Counted from the stretch's first letter, positions 1 through 11,600 are shown. The stretch is 64,000 bases of DNA from Rapana venosa (GCA_028751875.1 CM054135.1:9984535-10048534), one strand, 5' to 3'. Translations and numbers: made by a program. The notes: generated by a model not told the origin, from the sequence alone.

Positions 1-151
1 ACCAAAGTGTTGAGCATATACACTGATTCCTTGTAGTTCAAACCAGAGTGTTAAAGAAAAATGGATTCACCAATTTAATCTGAACGGTTACCAGACAGTG
101 GAGCCAACCAACGAATGAACTTTGATAGCACTGAAAAATTCAGCTGCTGCG

Positions 152-232
152 ATGCGTAGGCGGACTGAAGACAGAATTGATGGTCACGGAAGCCAGTCTG
201 TCTCTGATGATAGTGCTGAAACCGACGGTCGT
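152..232 (+). CDS. ANK: Candidate first coding exon of ankyrin (start codon)
   Basis: An ATG at 152 opens 27 codons beginning MRRRTEDRIDGHGSQ and ending SAETDGR. An in-frame TGA lies upstream at 116-118. The codons end at a possible donor (CGT|gtaggc, the same donor type as exon 27749), in phase 0, which matches the phase-0 acceptor of the R1 exon at 2019. A short charged N-terminus before the first repeat fits ankyrins in general. No homologous sequence was recognised, and the start could lie elsewhere, including outside the window. Confidence 0.35.
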
Positions 233-374
233 GTAGGCATGAAGACCTATCGATTACTTCTTACTATAGGAAGAAGTAATCAATTGCTATAAACTCTACT
301 ACACCTTCGACTCTTGGCTTTTGACCTGGTAGGGGTCGCGGCTTATTAGTAGTCCTACAACTTATTTGTGGTGA

Positions 375-605
375 AAACTCTGAAATAACTTTACTAGGCG
401 TTCCATCTTTTCTATCCCTCTCTGTTTCTGCCATGTTCCTTTTCTTCAGGACTGTCACCTCTTATTTTCTGCCTTTCTTGGTCCACTTCCCTGCCTTTTT
501 TTCCCCCCAGAAAGACTTAAACGATAACAATTCTCTCCCACGCGGAAGTTGGATGCGCAGGGTCTGACGCATTTTCGGTCATATTGACAAACGACGAGCG
601 TTGGA
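375..605 (+). mobile_element. Degraded copy of the 327-bp (GAA)n-tailed element
   Basis: Segments such as CTCTGTTTCTGCC, TGTTCCTTTTCTTC, TTGGTCCA and GGATGCGCAGGGTCTGAC line up in the same order with the element at 33447-33773. The 5' part carrying the TATAAATAG motif is missing and the 3' end is weak. It is an old, truncated copy in plus orientation. Confidence 0.6.
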
Positions 606-1274
606 AGAGGAATAAGAAATAACGTTAGGCAGTAAACATGATTATTTTTACGGTTTCATCTTACGTCGATGTTCACGTCAGCCATATGTGGTCGACCTTG
701 ATGTGTTTATTATTTTTTAATTGGGGGAAGGAGGGTGGAGGATGGGTGGTGTAGAGTGTGGGGGAGGATTAGCGGTTGGAATGGGGAGATCTTTACTGCA
801 GAAAACTGCAGACTCCTCCCAGTTCTGTGGGTTGAAAGTGGGAGGGAGGATTGGCCATCGTTCAGAGGCAGGGAAAGAGAGGGATGAAGAGCTGTGAATG
901 AGGGGAGTGGGGGAGTATCTTTTGGAACTGTGGCTCAGACATGACGTCATAGGAGTGGATGGAAGAGGGGGGGGGGGGGGGGGGGGGGGATTGTGGAGGT
1001 TGGGGGAAGGGGTTGAGTTTCCCCATCTGGCCTCGTCTGACCTTGCATCTTGTTTTCTAGCCGTCCTCCTTCATGTGGAGGTGTGCTGGGTTTGGAGTTT
1101 TGTTTGTTTGATTCTCTGATTCATTTGTCTGGTTCTCTGATTCATTTGTCTGCCTACAGATCATATCTTTTTCAGTCTTTTGTAATTTTTTATGTTGTTG
1201 TTGTCTGATAATGACAAAAGCTTTTTGTTTACCCCCCCCCCCCCATCCCCCTCAATTTCTTGTTATAGTTTGTG

Positions 1275-1276
1275 TT

Positions 1277-1364
<88 letters not shown>
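1275..1364. repeat. (GT)n-(GA)n compound microsatellite
   Basis: A GT-rich run passes directly into about 26 GA units. The same GT-to-GA compound appears at 21434-21539, which suggests shared slippage behaviour rather than shared descent. Confidence 0.9.
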
Positions 1365-1366
<2 letters not shown>

Positions 1367-1535
1367 TGTTTGAACTTAAGTGAGGTGTCAGTGGTTGATC
1401 ACACATGTGTTCACACAGAAGAAAAGTGCATTTTTGCATACATGTGGGCTGTGTGTGTGCACATATGCATGCGTGTGTGCATGCATGTATGCATGGGTGT
1501 GTGCATGCATGTGTGCATGCATGGTGGGGGGGGGA

Positions 1536-1882
1536 GGGGATGGGATAGCCTAGTGGTCAGAACATTGTGCTCGCAATCTGACGACCCGGGGTCGATTACG
1601 TTCAAGGAGATATTTTCCTCTGGAGTTAACACCAGTGCAGACTCCACTCTCCCCTAAAGTCCTTGGGATGAGACTATAAACCGAGGTCCCGTGTGCTAAT
1701 GCACGCAGAACATCTTGCGCACACGTTAAATCCTGTTCCGCTTTTCGTAAGAGTAGGCCATTGTGTGCCGGTGGGAACAGATGACAGAATTCACAAATCC
1801 GCATACACACGGGGACTGGATGTAAAAGAGCACATAAGTGCTTATTCCATTATCCTCGATATAAAAGAATAAAATAAATAAA
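1536..1882 (+). mobile_element. SINE family A, near full-length
   Basis: A tRNA-like head starts with GGGATAGCCTAGTGGTCAG (A-box-like) and has GGGGTCGATTACG (B-box-like). The body carries the family's marks: GGACTGGATGTAAA and ATTCCATTATCCTCGATAT. It ends in an A-rich (AATA) tail. Other copies lie at 3428, 14500, 16984, 17543, 20314, 24695, 38128, 39070 and 49658. It is a non-autonomous pol III retroposon by structure. Confidence 0.8.
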
Positions 1883-2018
1883 ATGCATGCATGTGTGCGA
1901 GCGTGTGTGCTTGCATGAATACATGTATTCAGCACATGTGTGTTCTGAAGCAGCAGAGAGTCATTATTGCATTGCTAATAAAGCGCTGTATTATAATTAT
2001 ATATCCGTGTGCTTGCAG

Positions 2019-2120
2019 AGTGATGGGAACGCAGGCTTCTTACGAGCGGCCAGGGATGGGAACCTGCAGGAGGTACTGGAGTACCTGAAGGGGAGCACGG
2101 ACATCAACACCAGCAACCCT
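2019..2120 (+). CDS. ANK: Ankyrin exon, repeat R1
   Basis: The exon has 34 codons, from [19 protein letters not shown] to DINTSNP. The FLRAAR-GN core is the hallmark of the first ankyrin repeat (family: FLRAARxGNxxxxxxxLxxGxDI). The acceptor is tgcttgcag|AGT and the donor CCT|gtgagt, phase 0 on both sides. It is 3 nt longer than the 99-nt exons that follow. It joins in frame to the R2 exon at 6244. Confidence 0.93.
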
Positions 2121-3427
2121 GTGAGTGCCCACATACATGATACATACCTGTAGACATTGTGTGGATATAATGTACATACATCATTCACCTGTAAGGGGAG
2201 GGGAGGGGGGGGGGGCAGGATAGCCTGGTGGTGAGAGTACTGGCTCTTGGGGTAGTGATTTCACGGCTTAGGATTGAGCTGTCATGCTGGCACCTATTAT
2301 TTATACTTTTTATAGTCTTTAGTGATCGACTATGACTCTCTGACTAGGGGGCTTGACTTGCACAGTCCTTATGTGCTGCAGCCCTGGGGGCTGGTTGGCC
2401 TTTGGAGAACATTTCCAACGCTGACTGTCCTTATGCCCATTTGGCCGAGAGAGTGGGGATGTACTGTGGGCAAGGCATCTCCACTATAATCAAATTTCTG
2501 CCCAATTCCGAAACAGCAGCTGCATCCTCTGCTGTTTTGGAGGTCATCGTCGAACACGACGGACAAACATAAATAGTTAATAGGGAATTTTACCCTGGAG
2601 TTAATATCGGTACTGATTCCACTCCTGCAAAAGTCTTTTGGATGAGATTATGGACACATAGTATAAAGTGAGGGCCTAAGTGTGAATGCACAAATAATAA
2701 TAATGATAATAATGTATGATATTTATATGGTGGTGAATCTTGTAAAGCAAACAAATTGAAGTGCTTGAAGTGCAGAACATCTTACACACCTGTCAAAAAC
2801 CAGTTCTGCCTTTTGGAAGATTAGGCCATTTTGCGCCGGTAGGAAAGGATGCACGTACACAGTCACAGGTGTGGCGTTTACCGTTTAGACACCATCCCTG
2901 AAGTTGGAATGGGGATACCTTAATGGTGGGAAGAAAGTTGCATACCCAAAATCTAGCCAGGTGGGAAAAAACAATCAGCGATAACAGTGATGATTAATGG
3001 CGGTAATATATTTGTTGCTGCTAATGATAACATACACAAAGCTTTTAGTTTTAGCACACCAGTTGTGTTCAGAATTCAGGTTTAACAGTGATGATTATTG
3101 AGTAATGTTTACTTCATTATGGAATAATGTTTACTTCTTATCATTCTGGACATCAAATCTAAGAGTATTCACTACATAAAATTTGAATAGGTATTCATTT
3201 TCAGGCATGATGATGGAGAGAGAGGTGGGGTTGAGGTGCAAGAAATGCCCCCCCCCCAAAAAAAAAAAAAAAAAAAAAAAGAAAAAATAGCCCTCCCCCC
3301 CCCCCTTAAAGAAAAAAAGAATTTTATAACTAAAAGACACCCCATGTACATTAACAAGTATGCACCAACAAAATCACACAGTAATATCGCTCTAATCTTC
3401 CCCACAACACTGTGACACACACATACA

Positions 3428-3607
3428 GAGAACATCTTGCGCACATGTTAAATCCTGTTCCGCTTTTTGAAAGAGTAGGCCATTGTGTGCCGGTGGGAAC
3501 AGATGACAAAATTTACAAAGCCGCATACACACGGGACTGGATGTAAAAAAGCACATGCATGCTTATTCCATTATTATTGATATAAAAGAATAAATACAAA
3601 TAAATAA
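3428..3607 (+). mobile_element. SINE family A, 5'-truncated
   Basis: The body module (GTAGGCCATTGTGTGCCGG, then GGACTGGATGTAAA, then ATTCCATTATTATTGATAT) and the A-rich tail are present. The tRNA-like head is absent, as expected for an incomplete reverse transcription product. Confidence 0.75.
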
Positions 3608-3823
3608 AATAAACACACAGAGACTGACACAGACACACACAGTGACACACACACAGACACACACACATTATGTACTATACTCAAGCATTGAAACAATGAC
3701 CAACTGCCTCATGCGACTCGTGACATGAGTCATGATGAAATGAAAAGTCTCAACATTCCTGAATAAGGATAACAATAATGTTGATTGTAATCTTTTGTCC
3801 TAAACAGTGCTTACACTGTATTG

Positions 3824-3860
<37 letters not shown>

Positions 3861-4835
3861 TCTGACTGTCTACACAAATGTATTTTTGTATGTTTAAATG
3901 TATACACAATGGAAACTTGTTTTCCAGTCATGTGGTTTATTCATAGATAATCTCCTGTCTCATCGTAACACATCACATTTCTGTAAAGATATGATTTGGG
4001 GGTGGGGATGGGGTGAGTGGAGGGGAGGCATGGTGGGGAGGTTTTTTCTTTTTTTTATAAAAAGGATTTATTGGAATCAGATATGTCTATAATGTATGTG
4101 TTAATTTATAATTCTTGCTACTCTTGCTGACAGTTTTTCATTACACATGCTCAACACCGAAAGTTACCAGGACAAACATTAGAATATATATTCACACATA
4201 TTTAGGGAAAGAATAAAATGTATTTTGTACTTACCCTGTATTTACAATGAGGGTCCATTTTTTTGAGAAGGTTGTCACCATGTTATTTCTTGTTTATCAC
4301 TTTTCTCAATCGCAATCTTCTCTTAATCCCATCAATAGTTTTGACTTTCTTTTATATTCTTTTTTTCACTTTCCCACATTGTTCCTCTTATCTATAATTA
4401 TTTATTTATATTATTTTTGTTCATTTTCTTGTTTCACTTCTCATTTCTCTTATTAGTTTCCCTTTCAGTTTCATTATATTTCCAAATTACCAAAGGGCAA
4501 CTTAGGTCTTAGTCACAACAGCCTGGCTAGTTGGGAAAACTTAATCTTCAGGTCCCAGGCCTGCCCTGGCCATAGGCAAAGGTGTTGAACTGGAAGCTTA
4601 TTAACTTGATTCTGAAATCATTGACTTGGGTGAGTACAGTTTATCAAACTACAGCCAATCATGAGTGAGGATACAGACCATTCAAACTGGTGAGTGGTAA
4701 TAGCCAATCACTTGCATTTATACAACCTGTGAAGTACACTCCACAATTAGAAAAAATAGGCCAAGTTTTCACTCTGGAAAAAAAAAGTGGTTGTGATTAA
4801 AAAATAAGTTTAGCCAATTAAAAAAGTTTTTTTGT

Positions 4836-5185
4836 TAAAACTGTCAATTCTGTCAATGCTCTTTCTCTGTTTCTGGTCCATCAATCTGGAATGACCTCCC
4901 TCTCTCCCTTCGCGAAAAGCTTACTTATGGCACTTTTAAATCCAGCCTCAAGGCATACCTATTTCAAACCTAAGACTTTCCCCTATTGTTTCATTTCATA
5001 ATTATCTATCCCTGCCTTCAATGACCAAAATTCCCATCATCCTGCTGAAGTGTATAACCTGTGTGAGTGTGTGTGTGAAAACTGTTAATTATTGTTGGTT
5101 GCATGTGTAAGAGTGGATCGAATGCAAGCGCTTTGGTTTGTTTTTGCAAGATATAGCGCTATATAAATTCCATTTATTATTATTA
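4836..5185 (+). mobile_element. LINE 3' end, (ATT)n-tailed family
   Basis: An open stretch reads GPSIWNDLPLSLREKL and then FKSSLKAYLF before TAA at 4971-4973. That is the usual C-terminus of CR1/L2-type reverse transcriptases. The 3' UTR ends in ATATAGCGCTATATAAATTCC and (ATT)n. Related 3' ends lie at 10845-11182 (minus), 31885-32061, 34815-34992 and 35625-35970. Only the last part of the element is here. Confidence 0.75.
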
Positions 5186-5754
5186 CATACATCCAAGTAA
5201 ACATCTATTTGTGCGACACATGCACACATAATCAGCCAGTAGACATGGAACTCACATATCTATTGTATAAATCATACATGTGCACACCAAAAAATACTGT
5301 ACATGTGGAAGCATTCATGCATAACATACTGCATGCACACATGCAAGCACACATTTTGCATATATAGGAAGGCAAACATGCAAGGCCCATTAAAGAAAAG
5401 GCAAACATGCATGTGCATGATAAAGTGCACACATGCATGCACAAACACACAAACATAGACACAGGCACACACACACACACACATGCTCTCTCTCTGTTTC
5501 TCATTCACTGTCGCTCTTGTCTGCCTTCTCACTTTCTTCTTATCTCTGTGAGCGTCACTCTTGATCTCTTTCTCTTTGAAGAGTATATTTTTCTACAGCA
5601 CAACACTATCAGTGTAGAAACATTGACAAATAAAAGTGCTTGTGCACATGTTCAGTGTTACCCCCTTCACACAAATATCAGTTTGGTTTTAAAATTTTTT
5701 TTAGTGTAAGTGTATTATGTGGACATGGGCATGGGCCTTTACACACATGCACAC

Positions 5755-5893
5755 ACATGCATGCATGCACACACAGACACACACAGACACACAGACACAG
5801 ACACACACACACCACACACACCACACACTCACACACACGTGCGCGCACACACACACACACACACAATGCACACGTATACACTCTCTCACTCAC
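5755..5893. repeat. CA-rich microsatellite
   Basis: An interrupted (CA)n tract of about 140 bp. It produces several overlapping spurious open frames rich in His/Thr or Cys/Val, which were not called. Confidence 0.9.
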
Positions 5894-6243
5894 ACTTGAT
5901 GATTTGAAAGATAAAACAAATGCACCATAACGAAAACAACTCTCTTTAAACGGAATGATGAAAATGATAACTTTGATTGGCTAAGTTAATCAGAGTAACT
6001 TCAGTACATGGATAATCAGTAAATGAAACATATGTTTGCTTCCATGTTACATGGTGTATTTTATGGTTGATTCAACGTTACAAACTTTCATGATGTATGA
6101 TTGATTCCATGATTGTTACATGATATATAGTTGATTCCATGTTACATGATGTATTCATGATTGATTCCATATTACGTGATGTATGGCTGATTGTATGATA
6201 CATAATGTATAAGGGTTGATTCCCTGTTTGGTGACGTGTTCAG

Positions 6244-6342
6244 AATGGACTGAATGCCCTGCACCTGGCCTCCAAGGAGGGTCACCTGAACATCGTCACA
6301 GAGCTGCTGCGTCGTGGGGCCAATGTGGAGGCAGCCACCAAG
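6244..6342 (+). CDS. ANK: Ankyrin exon, repeat R2
   Basis: The exon has 33 codons, [18 protein letters not shown] to [22 protein letters not shown] is the standard second repeat of animal ankyrins. The acceptor is gtgttcag|AAT and the donor AAG|gtaact, phase 0-0. Helix residues (LHLAS, LLRRGA) are intact. Confidence 0.97.
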
Positions 6343-6397
6343 GTAACTCGTCTTTACTCTCCTCACTGCTTGCGTGTTTGTAGTACAGGAGTTATCA

Positions 6398-6690
6398 TGG
6401 GATGGGATAGCTCAGTAGTCAGAGCACTCGCTTTCCCCAAGCTAAGGTTAAGCAGCAATGAGCATGGTTTCCAAGTGGATGGGTGACCATTTGTGCACAT
6501 TGGCTTCAGTACAGTCTCCCAGTTTACCCAGCTGTAAATGGGAACCTGCTTCTTTAGGGTCAGGGAAGGTAAAGCAGCGAGGGAGAGGAGATGGGCGCCA
6601 CCCTCAATATGCTGGCCCCTAGAGAAGGTGAGACCTCTGATACCTAGCTCCCCAATGACCAAATAGGTTATGGGAACACCTTTAAAGAGG
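6398..6690 (+). mobile_element. SINE family B (tRNA-like head plus 5S-like segment)
   Basis: The head GGGATAGCTCAGTAGTCAG looks like a tRNA A-box region. It is followed by GCTAAGGTTAAGCAG and AGTGGATGGGTGACC, which resemble the middle of 5S rRNA. Then come AGCTGTAAATGGGAACCTG and a long conserved body ending near AGGTTATGGGA. Other copies: 6778, 7780, 35313, 41215 (minus). Confidence 0.75.
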
Positions 6691-6777
6691 TCATTGTTTT
6701 GTGTGGAAACAGACCTCTGGTTGGTTGTTTTAGGTGTAAGTATTCATCTGTAATGGGAGCTGTATCGTTCCTTGGTT

Positions 6778-6995
6778 GCAGCACTTGCTCTCCCTCAGCT
6801 AAGGTTAAGCAGTGTTGAGTCATGGTTGCCTCATGGATGGGTGACATTTTGTGTGCCTTTGCTTCAGTACAGTCCCCCAGTTCACCCAGTTGTAAATGGG
6901 TACAGATCTGCTTTCTGTAGGGGCATGGAAAGTAAAGTAGTGAGGGAGAGGTGATGGGTGCCACCCTCTAGATGCTGGCCTCAGAGAAGCTGAGG
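6778..6995 (+). mobile_element. SINE family B, diverged 5'-damaged copy
   Basis: It starts inside the head (GCACTTGCTCTCCC), then shows GCTAAGGTTAAGCAG, CATGGATGGGTGAC and CAGTTGTAAATGGGTAC. It lies directly after the copy at 6398, so the two form a local pair of different ages. Confidence 0.65.
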
Positions 6996-7632
6996 TCTAG
7001 CTGTAACATGTCAATAGACCTGCATGTTTAATTTATGTTTACGACATCCAGGGAAGATTTCTCAAACTGAGGGAAGTAAGTTCTTCTGTTTTTAGTACAT
7101 TTGTTTGTTTAAAAAGAAAAAAGTCAAGACAGGAGAGTAATAAGTGACCATTGCTGGAGGGTTATCATTATAGATGTTGATGTCTGTGTATTTTCTCTGT
7201 AAGTGTTGTATACCGTACATGGTTCACAGGTATTTCTGTTTGTCTCTGCAAGATCAGCACTTGATGCCGTGCATTGTCCTGTTTGAAAGAAACTTAGCAA
7301 GTTTCTCTGTCCCTCTATGTATGTCTGTCTGTGTCTCTCTGTATCTCTGTCTGTATCTTTGTCTCTTTGTGTTTCACTCTTTGTCTCTCTCTCTCCCTGC
7401 TCTCTCCCCCTCTCTCTTTTTAAGGGAAGATTGAAAAAAGAAATAACATTTATTTATTCATGCTGAGAGTAGACAGTCGTAAATGTCCATGTCACCTCTG
7501 TGTGTGTGTGTGAGAGAGAGAGAGAAGTGAGTGCTTGTGTGTATGTTTGCATGCATGCATGGGTGCATGTTTGTGTGTGTGTGTGTTTATGTGTGTGTAT
7601 TCATGCATGTGCGTGTGTGCATGTGTGTGCAG

Positions 7633-7731
7633 AAAGGGAACACAGCCCTGCACATTGCCTCCCTGGCAGGCCATGAGAACATCGTCAAGATCCTGGTGGA
7701 GAATGGAGCCCACGTCAACCTGCAGGCACAG
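7633..7731 (+). CDS. ANK: Ankyrin exon, repeat R3
   Basis: The exon has 33 codons, [18 protein letters not shown] to AHVNLQAQ, the canonical third repeat (family [13 protein letters not shown]). The acceptor is gtgtgtgcag|AAA after a GT-rich tract instead of a clear pyrimidine run. The donor is CAG|gtcaga. Phase is 0-0. Confidence 0.97.
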
Positions 7732-7779
7732 GTCAGAACTAGCTCTGCACAATGATACATACATACACGTATACAATAC

Positions 7780-8051
7780 GGGACGGGATAGCTCAGTGGT
7801 CGGAGCACTCGCTTTCCCCCAGCAAGTAGCAGCGTCGAGCTGTGGTTACAGTGGATGGGTGACGTTGGCGCAATTGTGTTCCCCAGTTCACCAGCTGTAA
7901 ATGGGTACTGCCTCTTTAGGGTCAGGGAAGGTAAAGCAACGAGGGAGAGGAGATGGGTGCTGCCCTCAATATGCTGGCCCTAGAGAAGTGAGGTCTCTGA
8001 CGCCTTGCTCCCCTACGACCTTATAGGTTATGGGACTCCTTTAACCTCCTT
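7780..8051 (+). mobile_element. SINE family B with 10-bp target-site duplication
   Basis: A near full-length copy runs from GGACGGGATAGCTCAGTGG to GGTTATGGGACTCC. It is flanked by TATACAATAC at 7770-7779 and 8052-8061. This is the cleanest copy for defining the ends of the family. Confidence 0.8.
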
Positions 8052-8545
8052 TATACAATACATAATGTAGACCAGGGGGCAGGGGCTAGGCTTCAGATAT
8101 GGGAAACAACAAGAACAAGGGATGTTGGTGACCATTCGTTCCTTGGTAAAATGATAAGCTTATGGTTCGAATCTTGTTTGGGTCTTTCTTTCTCATTTGG
8201 CTAGACCTGATTAAATGATGACCTGGATGTTTTTTGCTTTTGGGTGTCTTTGCACTATGATTTTGCTGTTTTTGTTTTTGTTTTTGTTTTTTTGTTTTTT
8301 AGCAGAATATGTGTGATTATAAATTGTTTAAAAAAAAAGTGTGTGTGTGGTTGTTGTTGCTTCAATTTTACGTCTGTTCACTTGAAGTGATATTAGGTAT
8401 CAGTGTGTGTGTGTGTTGTGTGTTTGTGTGTATGGTGCGTGCATGTGTGTGTGCAGTGTTTTGTGGACACTTTTTTTTGTTGTTGTTGGATAACTAGCTG
8501 TTATGACCCTGTTGCTGAAGAAAGGAATGGTGTTGATTGTTGCAG

Positions 8546-8644
8546 GCGGGCTTCACCCCGCTGTACATGGCAGCCCAGGAAGGTCACTCTGAAGTTGTTC
8601 GCTTCCTTCTGACCAGCGGGGGGAACCAGAGCCTGGCCACTGAG
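8546..8644 (+). CDS. ANK: Ankyrin exon, repeat R4
   Basis: The exon has 33 codons, [18 protein letters not shown] to NQSLATE. The Tyr-Met-Ala variant of the core (TPLYMAAQ) is diagnostic of ankyrin repeat 4. The acceptor is tgttgcag|GCG and the donor GAG|gtctgt, phase 0-0. A long purine-rich minisatellite begins within 15 nt of the donor. Confidence 0.97.
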
Positions 8645-8648
8645 GTCT

Positions 8649-9213
8649 GTGGTGTGGACAGAGAGAGAGAGAGAGGGAGAGACAGATAGAGAGAGAGGGA
8701 GAGAGAGAGAGAGACAGATAGAGGGAGACAGAAAGACAGACAGGCGGGCAGGCAGGCACAGAGAGAGAGACAGACAGAGAGAGAGGGAGGGAGAGAGAGA
8801 GACAGACAGAGGGAGACAGACAGACAGGCGGGCAGGCAGGCACAGAGAGACAGACAGAGAGAGAGAGAAGGGAGGGAGAGGGAGGTAGGGAGACAGAGAC
8901 AGACAGAGGGAGAGAGAGAGGGAGGGAGACAGATAGAGAGACAGACAGACAGACACAGCCAGAGAGACAGAGACAGGCGAGAAGGCAGGCACAGAGAGAG
9001 AGAGACAGAGGGAGAGAGAGGGAGGGAGAGAGGGAGGGAGAGAGGGAGGGAGACAAATAGAGAGACAGACAGAGGGAGAGAGAGACAGAGAGAGAGACAG
9101 ACAGAGAGAGAGACAGAGAGACACAGACACAGAGATAGAGAGACAGACAGACACAGCCAGAGAGACAGAGACAGGTGGGCAGGCAGGCAGGCACAGAGAG
9201 AGAGACAGACACA
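8649..9213. repeat. Purine-rich GA/GACA minisatellite
   Basis: About 560 bp are nearly all purine on the plus strand, built from GAGAGA, GACAGACA and GGGAGGGA blocks with a recurring GGCGGGCAGGCAGGCACAGA module (several copies). On the minus strand it makes long Ser/Leu/Cys open frames, which are spurious. Confidence 0.9.
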
Positions 9214-9598
9214 GAATGAATGAATGAACATTTTTATTGAGGGAAAAGAATAAGCACAATGGTGGCTTTTTTTTCATCCAGCCCTCAGTCCAAAAGGTAA
9301 ATCAATCAACCCAACATTCAATTAAACAAACAATGAAATTCTAAAGAAGCAGGTAAAATGTAAACATGCATAAACAAACAGAATAGAAATAGTTGTATAC
9401 ACAGGACAGATATGAGAGAGAGACAGAGGAGGGGATGAATGAATGAATGAATGATCTTTATTTGAGAGAGAAAGGGGAGGTGGGGGGTGACGTGTGTGCA
9501 GTATTTATCATTATTAGTGTATGTAGAGGACAAGACGAAAGGGAAGAAGAAGAGAAAAAAAAGAACAGGAAAGAGAACAAGAGGAGGAAGCAGAGAAG

Positions 9599-9651
<53 letters not shown>

Positions 9652-9929
9652 ACACAGATACAGACACAGCCTTTTTTTGTTCAACATCTTCTTTGTCCTG
9701 TACATTAGTCTAAGTTTAAACAACTGCTCTGCACAGAAAGTTTTTGAATTTCAATTTCAATTCAGGTGAGTTAGACAACTAATATTTTAAGTGACAGTAG
9801 TTTAATGAAGCATCCTCATAGCACAGCCGCCAAGGATTAAATTGTGATGTACAGAGTGACAGCTAGCCAGTTTGCATACATATATTTAAGATTATAATGA
9901 CCAATATTAGCGTAGGAAACAATGAAACT

Positions 9930-10275
9930 GTGCCTCCCCTACTGACCTTAGCTACCCCTCCCTCCCTGTACCTACACCCACCTTTTCCTGCTACCCCTTT
10001 CCTCTGCATTCCCCTCCCAAGCTACCCCAACCCCCTGTACTCCCCTCCCAAGCTACCCCTACACTACCCTCCTAAAACTTACCTTCCTTCCCCCCCCCCC
10101 CCCCACCAACACTCCTCTGCTCCCCACCCCTCCCTCCCTCCCTCCCTTTACTCCCTCCCTCCTTTCTCCAACTACCCCTTCCCCCCAAAAAAATTGGAAA
10201 AAAGCACAAACATGGGAAGATAGGCAACACATCTCCTCCAAACTTCAGAGGATTAGAAGTTAGGGGTGATCCTCA
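9930..10275. repeat. C-rich inverted copy of the G-rich block
   Basis: C-rich sequence (CTACCCCTCCCTCC types) is followed by a segment that is the reverse complement of 13375-13440 (for example CATCTCCTCCAAACTTC). It forms an inverted repeat with the direct copies at 13370-13990 and 16430-16985. Confidence 0.7.
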
Positions 10276-10844
10276 TACAGATCACAAATTCCTATTGCTC
10301 ACAGCTAAGTTGCTGCATTTTTAGTTTTACAACGTTTTATTGAAACTAACAGTTCCAAACTGTAAAGGTGTCTTTTCCTATATTAGTTCGGAAATAGCAA
10401 AAATGCTTATCCTAAATACTCAGTTTTACCCTGTCCTCGTTTCAGACAGATAAATAGTAGAGTCTACAATTCTATATAAAAATGGCTGCTTTATTACCAT
10501 CAGATACAAACTTTTATCTGGACTTCTGAGCAATGTCAAACAGTGAAAAGGAATGTAACTGTTTGTGATAGCCTATGAATGGGAGGTAATATTGCCATCA
10601 GATACAATGAAGGCTTTACTTCACACATATAATGTGTCAAAAATGCTAAATACAGTTGAGCAACGTTTATATGCAGTATAACTTAGCACACATAGAATAA
10701 CTCACACCTTGAAGAGAGTTAGGAGGATTAGCAGGTCTTCATCTTAAATTGAAGTGGAAGTTGTTACAGTTATTGAAACTAAGTGAGGTGACAGTCAAAG
10801 TATGACATTCATGGTCAGTAGGGCTTTAAACAACATGAAATGAA

Positions 10845-11182
10845 ATAATGATATTAATGATAATAATAACAATATGTAAATTATATGGCGCTTTATCTTG
10901 TAAGAACATATCAAAGCGCTTGTGTTCAACCTATTCTTATACATACAACCAAATCACAAATAGTTTTACAAATTGAAATTCTCTCTCTCACACACACACA
11001 TGAAGGTTATACACTTTGGCTGGGTGATGGGAATTCTGGCTGTTGAAGGCAGGGACAGATATGAGATGAAACAGAACGTGAAATCCTAGATTTCAAATAA
11101 GTATGTCTGGATGCTGGATTTAAAAGTGCCACTAGTAGGCATTCAGTGAAGAGAGAGAAGTTCATTCCAAATCAAGATACAC
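10845..11182 (-). mobile_element. LINE 3' end, (ATT)n-tailed family
   Basis: Read on the minus strand it gives the same order as 4836-5185: a short terminal coding piece, then a 3' UTR with AAGCGCTTTGATATG and GCGCCATATAA, then an (ATT)-type tail at about 10848-10870. The coding part is too damaged to translate. Confidence 0.65.
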
Positions 11183-11310
11183 ACACACACGCACGCATGC
11201 ACGGACACACACAGCACACACACACTTCGAATTTCATTTTTTAAATGTTCTTGATCTGTTTATGTTAAGAATACTATTTGTGTATTTCCCTTGTTATTAC
11301 TCTTAATTAC

Positions 11311-11415
11311 ACACACAGACACACAGACACACACACAACACACACACACACACACACACCACACACACACTTATACACACCATGCGCCACCACACAGTGT
11401 AGATCTATCTATTTA

Positions 11416-11457
<42 letters not shown>

Positions 11458-11600
11458 CAGTCTCCTATTTTAGGGCCGTCTGGTATCACTTAAAGTGGAA
11501 AGACGTTAAAATTGAAGACTTACCTTACACACACACACACCACACACACACCCACACCACACACACACACACACACACACCACACACCACACATACATGC
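11311..11600. repeat. CA and CT microsatellite cluster
   Basis: The cluster has a (CA)n tract at 11311-11390, a (CT)n tract at about 11419-11455 and a second interrupted (CA)n at 11527-11600. Confidence 0.85.

Larger units (their letters stand above)
233..2018 (+). other. Putative intron 1 or 5' flank, repeat-filled
   Basis: This stretch holds a degraded copy of the 327-bp (GAA)n-tailed element (about 375-605), a poly-G run near 968-989, a C tract near 1232-1244, a (GT)n-(GA)n microsatellite at 1275-1364, a CATG-rich tract at 1440-1525 and a SINE at 1536-1882. No exon was recognised here. Confidence 0.6.
2121..6243 (+). other. Intron between R1 and R2
   Basis: The intron holds a tRNA-like SINE head near 2213-2290, a minus-strand scrap of (ATT)n-tailed LINE (about 2690-2790), a SINE tail module (about 2880-2960), a poly-C/poly-A tract (3249-3306), a SINE A copy, an AT microsatellite (3825-3857), a LINE 3' end (4836-5185) and CA tracts (5455-5485, 5755-5893). 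The remainder, roughly 3900-4830, is AT-rich and shows no recognisable exon. Confidence 0.7.

Noticed and set aside
1536..1600. tRNA gene at the head of the SINE
   Set aside because: A and B boxes are present but the acceptor and T stems do not pair, and the sequence continues into a SINE body found in many copies.
8501..9277. Minus-strand Ser/Leu/Cys-rich frames (258, 219, 215 aa)
   Set aside because: Complement of a purine minisatellite; open in three frames and antisense to exon R4.
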